A stretch of DNA of 42,575 nt from an uncultured Clostridia bacterium (GTDB taxonomy: Bacteria > Bacillota > Clostridia > Oscillospirales > Butyricicoccaceae), in assembly GCA_945932315.1 (NCBI GenBank), contig CAMEPU010000002.1:1-42575 (forward strand). Direction: 5' to 3'. Positions 37,878-42,575 of this stretch are shown in pieces. Numbering within the stretch: the first letter of the stretch is position 1; each line of letters starts with the position of its first letter. Both the position numbers and the translations under genes were made by a program. The notes beneath the pieces were generated by a model that ran no database searches, was not told the DNA's origin, and saw nothing but the letters and a program-made list of their open reading frames with translations.

Positions 37878-38045
37878 TTACAAAAAGTCGTCGAACTTTG
37901 TATCAACAGAAAAGAACGCTTTGTTGTTGCTTGCATTGCCTACGGTTCCAACCGTACCGTTGCTCATACCATCAAGCTGCATTTCAACTTCACGCAGATC
38001 GAAGAGCAGCACTTCGACCTCAGGGGTCTCATATGACTTTTTCAT
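37878..38045 (-). CDS. 55-aa peptide, candidate RiPP-like precursor
   Basis: Reverse translation MKKSYETPEVEVLLFDLREVEMQLDGMSNGTVGTVGNASNNKAFFSVDTKFDDFL*; good SD aaaggagagcaggcATG; absent from the supplied ORF track (below length cutoff). Confidence 0.75.
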   Translation of the reverse strand: MKKSYETPEVEVLLFDLREVEMQLDGMSNGTVGTVGNASNNKAFFSVDTKFDDFL

Positions 38046-38060
38046 GCCTGCTCTCCTTTC

Positions 38061-40442
38061 TTATTGAATCTCCAACGCTGTGCCATAATAGTAGACGTCG
38101 TTGCCGTCATTGGCAATCGCATAAGGCGTTGCATAATTGACCCCGTTGCCTAATTTAATGACGATATAGAAGCCGCCGCCAAGCGATTCAGAGCCAATGC
38201 TCTGGAAAACGTCATTGCTTTCCGTGAAGCTATAGCCGCCCTGAACAGTCGGAGACGTCGCTACTTCTTCGCCTGCAGTGGCAAGCACGAATCCGACACA
38301 ATTATATTCTCCGTTCTCCGCAATAACAGTACCAGTATCAGCGTCATTGTCATCATCCGGATGGGCCGCAACAGCAGTAAAGTCAGCATTAAACTTTGCA
38401 ATTACATACTTCTGTCCATTGATCATCCGGACCTCCGGCGCGCCGAACAGCGGAGTCGAATAAGCGCCCGTCTCCACGCTGGAAATCTCGCTCTGCTCCT
38501 CGTACTCCGTTTCGCTGCTGTTGATCACATAGTTTTTCGCTGTATCTGCGGTGTAATAAACCGCCGTGATGGTCATATTGGTCGGATTATCCGCATCGGC
38601 GACCCACGCAACATTGCCGCTATTTCCGCGTGCAATTCCAGTAGTACCGCTTGCGTCCGTACGATAGGTCCAGCCTGCGAAATATTCGCCCATATCATCA
38701 CCATTCGGTCCGTACGGCAGCGGGATGACTCGTTCACCTTCATCGCCGATATTAACCATATAAACCTTATCAACAACCGCAGCAGCAGGATCCGACGAAG
38801 TGCCCTTATACTGATAAGTCACGGTATACGGAATATATTTCGCATAGATTTCAATGATACCGTTCCCATCCGTGTCATATTCGCTCAGGGTTTTGCTGCC
38901 ATTTGCGCTCTTCAACTGGGTCAGATCAGCATCCATATACCAATCGCTCAAATCGCAGGTGACGCCATTGACCAGCGTAATTCCTGCAGACGGCGCAGTA
39001 ATTGCCGAAAGCCGGGTGTTCCCTGCATAGGTCAGCGGCAGATCACTGCTGTACAGCACATATTCTGTGGCCCCGGGTTTCTTGACCATGAACTTTACAG
39101 TAACTTTGTCTTTCGTAACAGCCTTGCCGTCAACATGCCATGTACGCACGTCTGACTCTACCCATGCATTCGTACACGTTCTGACATCGCCCTTGTTTGT
39201 ATTGCGATTACATCCAGCTCCGTCTTCCGCTTTTACTCTAAACCAGATAATCTCAAATGTGCCGGCGTAAAGGGGATTGCCATCTGCGTCCGTATCATTT
39301 ACATCTCTGCCAGGATCATTCACCCAGATATAAGTTTTTCCATCCTTAATATAAGTCGGATAAGACTCCTTCACTAAACTTTTTGCATAATGATTCTCAT
39401 AGTCTGTACCCTCTGCCGGGAAAAACGGAGCGGGCGTAAGCGAAGTGAGCACTTCATTGCCGTTCGGATACGAGGTTGCACCGCTGGTCGGCGTAGCCAG
39501 ATTGGAGACAGATGCGATACCGAAAGGAGACCAGTTCTCATCCTTAGTCTGATCCTCTGTTGCATCCGACTTCAGAAGATAATAATACGCATATGTTCTG
39601 TCAAGCTCAGGTGCCTTCTCCGTTACCTTAACCAGGAAGTTAACAACAATATTCTGCAACCCTGTGCAGGTCAGCGTGGCGGTGATGGTAGCCGTACCCT
39701 CGGCCACGCCGGTTACAGTGCCATCCTCGCTATCGACCGTTGCAATCTCCGGTTTCGCAGACGCCCACGAAACGCTGTACGGATTTGTTGTACCATCCGA
39801 ATTGGTATATACTGCGGATGCGGAGAGCGTCTTGGTACCACGCACCGCGACAGAAGTCGTATAGGGGTAGGTGAACGTAGCACCGCTCGCATCCGTCCAG
39901 GTCTGCTCGCCGTTCGTTCCATTGGATGCCTTTACAACCAGACCTTCGACAACCGCAGCAGCTTCAACAGTAATCAGTATTCTATTAGTCAATTGGCTAT
40001 ACTGGCCGCAATAAACATACACATTGCCTGCGGTTACACCCTTGATCGTCACGGTGTTGGAGTTGCTGCTGACAATCTCAACTTTACCACTATCGCCAAT
40101 ACCATTATAGACCCCCCACGAATGGGTATGCCCCCGGCCCGTTTTGTCACAGGTCAAGGTGATCATCTCACCGACATTGACAGTCGTAGATCCCGAAACG
40201 GAAAAAGTTGAAGCGCCAAAATCCCAAGTAGTACCTCCCTGATCCGCGGGAGACTCAACAGTCGGCTCCTCGACGACCGGTTCCTCTGCAGCAGGCTCCT
40301 CGGCAATGGGTTCCTCAACGACGTCTTCCACACCGGACACATCTGCCGGATCTTCCTCCGTCGCAAATGCGGGGAACACCGCCGCCGAAGACAGCATCGC
40401 CATTGCGAGAACCATGGCCAGAGTCTTCTTAAACAATTTCAT
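38061..40442 (-). CDS. large secreted surface protein with E/P-rich segment and Ig-like (BIG_2-type) domain
   Basis: Signal peptide MKLFKKTLAMVLAMAMLSSAAVFPAFA; VEEPIAEEPAAEEPVVEEPTVE; VSWASAKPEIATVDSEDGTVTGVAEGTATITATL. Confidence 0.88.
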   Translation of the reverse strand: MKLFKKTLAMVLAMAMLSSAAVFPAFATEEDPADVSGVEDVVEEPIAEEPAAEEPVVEEPTVESPADQGGTTWDFGASTFSVSGSTTVNVGEMITLTCDKTGRGHTHSWGVYNGIGDSGKVEIVSSNSNTVTIKGVTAGNVYVYCGQYSQLTNRILITVEAAAVVEGLVVKASNGTNGEQTWTDASGATFTYPYTTSVAVRGTKTLSASAVYTNSDGTTNPYSVSWASAKPEIATVDSEDGTVTGVAEGTATITATLTCTGLQNIVVNFLVKVTEKAPELDRTYAYYYLLKSDATEDQTKDENWSPFGIASVSNLATPTSGATSYPNGNEVLTSLTPAPFFPAEGTDYENHYAKSLVKESYPTYIKDGKTYIWVNDPGRDVNDTDADGNPLYAGTFEIIWFRVKAEDGAGCNRNTNKGDVRTCTNAWVESDVRTWHVDGKAVTKDKVTVKFMVKKPGATEYVLYSSDLPLTYAGNTRLSAITAPSAGITLVNGVTCDLSDWYMDADLTQLKSANGSKTLSEYDTDGNGIIEIYAKYIPYTVTYQYKGTSSDPAAAVVDKVYMVNIGDEGERVIPLPYGPNGDDMGEYFAGWTYRTDASGTTGIARGNSGNVAWVADADNPTNMTITAVYYTADTAKNYVINSSETEYEEQSEISSVETGAYSTPLFGAPEVRMINGQKYVIAKFNADFTAVAAHPDDDNDADTGTVIAENGEYNCVGFVLATAGEEVATSPTVQGGYSFTESNDVFQSIGSESLGGGFYIVIKLGNGVNYATPYAIANDGNDVYYYGTALEIQ

Positions 40443-40646
40443 TACGTGAATTGCCCCCTTTATCTACATCATAAAATCATGATAAAGTTTGATTTTTTTT
40501 CCATTCTCAACCAAAAATTCCCGATTTTCCCGCCTGGCGGCGTCCGCGCCGATTCAGAACCCTCCAGTTCCCGCAAACGTTTCCGCCCGGTTTTCCCCCG
40601 GTTTTTCGGTCAAATGGACAGGGATTTCCCCCTAGATATCATCCTA

Positions 40647-40675
40647 ATTATATTCCCCGATGCAAATCATGTCAA
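40647..40675 (-). promoter_or_regulatory. promoter of the minus-strand surface protein/peptide operon
   Basis: Minus strand TTGACA-N17-TATAAT (perfect consensus). Confidence 0.8.
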
Positions 40676-40678
40676 CCG

Positions 40679-40701
40679 TTTGGCACTTCAAAAGTGCCAA
40701 A
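40679..40701. promoter_or_regulatory. perfect 10-bp inverted repeat abutting the -35 of the minus promoter
   Basis: TTTGGCACTT-CAA-AAGTGCCAAA. Confidence 0.6.
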
Positions 40702-40803
40702 AAAAGCCCCCGTTTTTTCGGCAGAATTCCCCTTTATATATAAATATGTATACACACTGTAATTTTTCTGCGATATTTTATCCCCTTTTTTGCCCGAAAC
40801 CAT

Positions 40804-40833
40804 TTGACTTTTCATAGGCGGCAGTTCTATAAT
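40804..40833 (+). promoter_or_regulatory. promoter of the plus-strand VWA/SLH gene
   Basis: TTGACT-N18-TATAAT. Confidence 0.65.
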
Positions 40834-40981
40834 ATGGATAGTTATTTGTGGAAGTATCTTCTTCCGGGCGGCGGCGATCCTCCAGTTCCCGCGGCGCGGA
40901 GGGCTTCCTGTTTGCGCCCTTTTTGCGCAGCTTTTTCGCAGCACCCCACCATTATATTTTGCTATATGGAGGTATTGATTT

Positions 40982-42575
40982 ATGCAGAAACGCAGAATTG
41001 TCGCGGCTCTTCTGTCCGCCGCGATGCTGCTGACTGCAGCGCCCTTCACGGCCTTCGCGGCCAATGCCGATTCCGCGAGCGACGACGGCGTTGCAGTCAA
41101 TAAAACCGCTTCCGCGCTCCAGAGCCGCGAGTCCACCGTCACCCTGACGGTCGGCGCGCCCGACGGCTCTTCCACGGTTGTCGCAAACGACCCCATCGCC
41201 ATCGAGTTCGTCGTGGACGCGACCCGGAGCCTGTTCTATGTCGACAAGGATGACAAAACCCTGACCGACGCCATGGCCGCCGCGCTCACGCAGCTCGCAG
41301 ACAAAAATGTCTATGTCGGCCTGACCGTCTTCACTTCCGCCGCGCAGGAGATTGTGGAGCCCACCAAGCTCACGAGCGCCAACCTTTCGGAGGTTGACGG
41401 CACGATCACCAAGGTCAAGAACTATACCAACATTCTTTCCTCTCCCGCCGGCACCAACATTGAAGCCGGCATCAAGACCGCCGACAGCGCGCTTGACAAG
41501 CTGACCGCGGTGGACGCTGAGGACAAGTACGTCGTACTCGTCACCGACGGCGGCGCGTACTGGTGGAACGACGATCAGGACAAGCCCGTCAGCCAGACCT
41601 TCGGCTCTGGCACCCCGACCGGCAACACCGATGTTGTGGAGGGCGGCTGCACGCTCGGCTCCTTCTCCGCCACCGCTTCTATTGACCGCATCGCGGGCAA
41701 TTACACCACCGGCGATTGGAAGACCGGCTCCTACGTTTCCAATCTGGAAAAGGGTACCTTCTTCGCCTGGCAGGCAGCCAAGGCGCTCGACGCCAACCTG
41801 ATCACCGTCGACTTCCCTTATTATGACGGCGAGATTGCAAGATACGCTTCCGAGTTCATCGCGGCTCTCCCCGGCGCCAAGATTGCGGGCGCGAACAAGA
41901 GCTACAGCGCGATCTTCTCCGAAATTCTGAGCAAGATCTGCGTCATCCCCTCCGGCGCCATCACCGACGTGATCGGCAAGGGCACCGACAGCAAGTACCA
42001 GCAGTATAATTTCGACATCAAGGCGGGCTCCAAGGTCACCCTGACCGTCGGCGGCAAGTCTGAAACCAAGGCTTTTGCGAATTCCATCAGCTTCTTCGAC
42101 GGCAAGTACGTCTTCACCTACCACAGCGGCAGCGATGAGTACTTCACCCTCGATATCAAGGAGCCCATCCTCCCGAGCGCGCCGCTCAAGCTGTCCTACA
42201 CCGTCTATCTGGCCGACCGCGGCAGCAAGGACGGCACCCACAGCGAGCTGTACACCAACGTAGAGGCAACTCTGGATACGCCGGTCGGCGAGTACACCTT
42301 CCCGCGTCCCGAGGTTTCCTACCGCATTGACGGCGGCGGCAGCTCCGGCGGCAAGATCGATATTGAAGAGCCCGAGGTTCCGCAGGGTCTGAACGGCGAT
42401 GACCACTTCCAGTATGTCATGGGCTACACCGACGGCACCGTCCGCCCGCTGGCCAAGATCACCCGCGCCGAGGTCGCTGCGATCTTCTACCGCCTGCTGG
42501 ACGATGAGACCCGTGAGCGCTACTTCACCACCGAGAACGACTTCCCGGATATGAAGGACACCATGTGGTACAACA
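40982..42575 (+). CDS. secreted VWA-like domain protein with C-terminal SLH domain, truncated at window end
   Basis: Signal peptide MQKRRIVAALLSAAMLLTAAPFTAFAA; IEFVVDATRSLF (VWA-like), KYVVLVTDGGAYWW; GYTDGTVRPLAKITRAEVAAIFYRLL (SLH). ggaggtattgattt SD. Confidence 0.88.
   Translation, partial: MQKRRIVAALLSAAMLLTAAPFTAFAANADSASDDGVAVNKTASALQSRESTVTLTVGAPDGSSTVVANDPIAIEFVVDATRSLFYVDKDDKTLTDAMAAALTQLADKNVYVGLTVFTSAAQEIVEPTKLTSANLSEVDGTITKVKNYTNILSSPAGTNIEAGIKTADSALDKLTAVDAEDKYVVLVTDGGAYWWNDDQDKPVSQTFGSGTPTGNTDVVEGGCTLGSFSATASIDRIAGNYTTGDWKTGSYVSNLEKGTFFAWQAAKALDANLITVDFPYYDGEIARYASEFIAALPGAKIAGANKSYSAIFSEILSKICVIPSGAITDVIGKGTDSKYQQYNFDIKAGSKVTLTVGGKSETKAFANSISFFDGKYVFTYHSGSDEYFTLDIKEPILPSAPLKLSYTVYLADRGSKDGTHSELYTNVEATLDTPVGEYTFPRPEVSYRIDGGGSSGGKIDIEEPEVPQGLNGDDHFQYVMGYTDGTVRPLAKITRAEVAAIFYRLLDDETRERYFTTENDFPDMKDTMWYN

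Noticed and set aside
35503-38045. Calling the cassette a lasso peptide cluster
   Set aside because: No asparagine-synthetase-like cyclase and no transglutaminase-like B2 protease are present, and the peptide lacks an obvious Gly-x7/8-Asp/Glu lasso core; only accessory families are shared.
40225-40345. E/P-rich repeats (VEEPIAEEPAAEEPVVEEPTVE) as a possible repeat array or phase-variable tract
   Set aside because: Repeats are degenerate at DNA level and in frame; typical wall-spanning spacer of surface proteins.
1-42575. CRISPR arrays, tRNA/rRNA genes, transposases or prophage genes
   Set aside because: None recognised by eye: no regularly spaced repeats, no rRNA/tRNA signature, and no ORF with transposase/integrase motifs.

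Overview
GC-rich Clostridia-like (probably Oscillospiraceae/Ruminococcaceae) chromosomal window. The left part (1-16.1 kb) is mostly housekeeping: a trmL fragment, an FNT channel, a NUDIX hydrolase, lrgAB, a BMP-like protein fused to a ParB-like domain plus a phosphoesterase, rodA, fhs, a PerR-like regulator, and a rubredoxin/GltB-like/rubrerythrin fusion. From 13.2 to 32.6 kb lies a surface-glycan locus: pglF/capD-like, galE, Wzm/Wzt ABC exporter, many GT2/GT4 enzymes, LicD, EpsG, and a PglC/PglD/PglE-like bacillosamine-type set. The central variable cassette (about 17.05-29.25 kb) is clearly AT-richer than its flanks. Coupled to this operon is a compact peptide-modification-like cassette (32.6-38.05 kb): PF14907-type nucleotidyltransferase, ABC exporter, S24/S26-type Ser/His peptidase, PqqD-like protein, HprK-like kinase and an SLH protein. 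It also contains a 55-aa small ORF (37878..38045, minus strand), absent from the supplied ORF track, with an MKKxYxxPxxEVL leader-like start. This RiPP-like, glycan/S-layer-linked cassette without a recognisable lasso cyclase is my main candidate for a new system. A second candidate is an intergenic small RNA (about 3557-3710) with three hairpins that each present CCCUCC (anti-Shine-Dalgarno) in the loop. All family calls come from reading motifs by eye; no searches were run.
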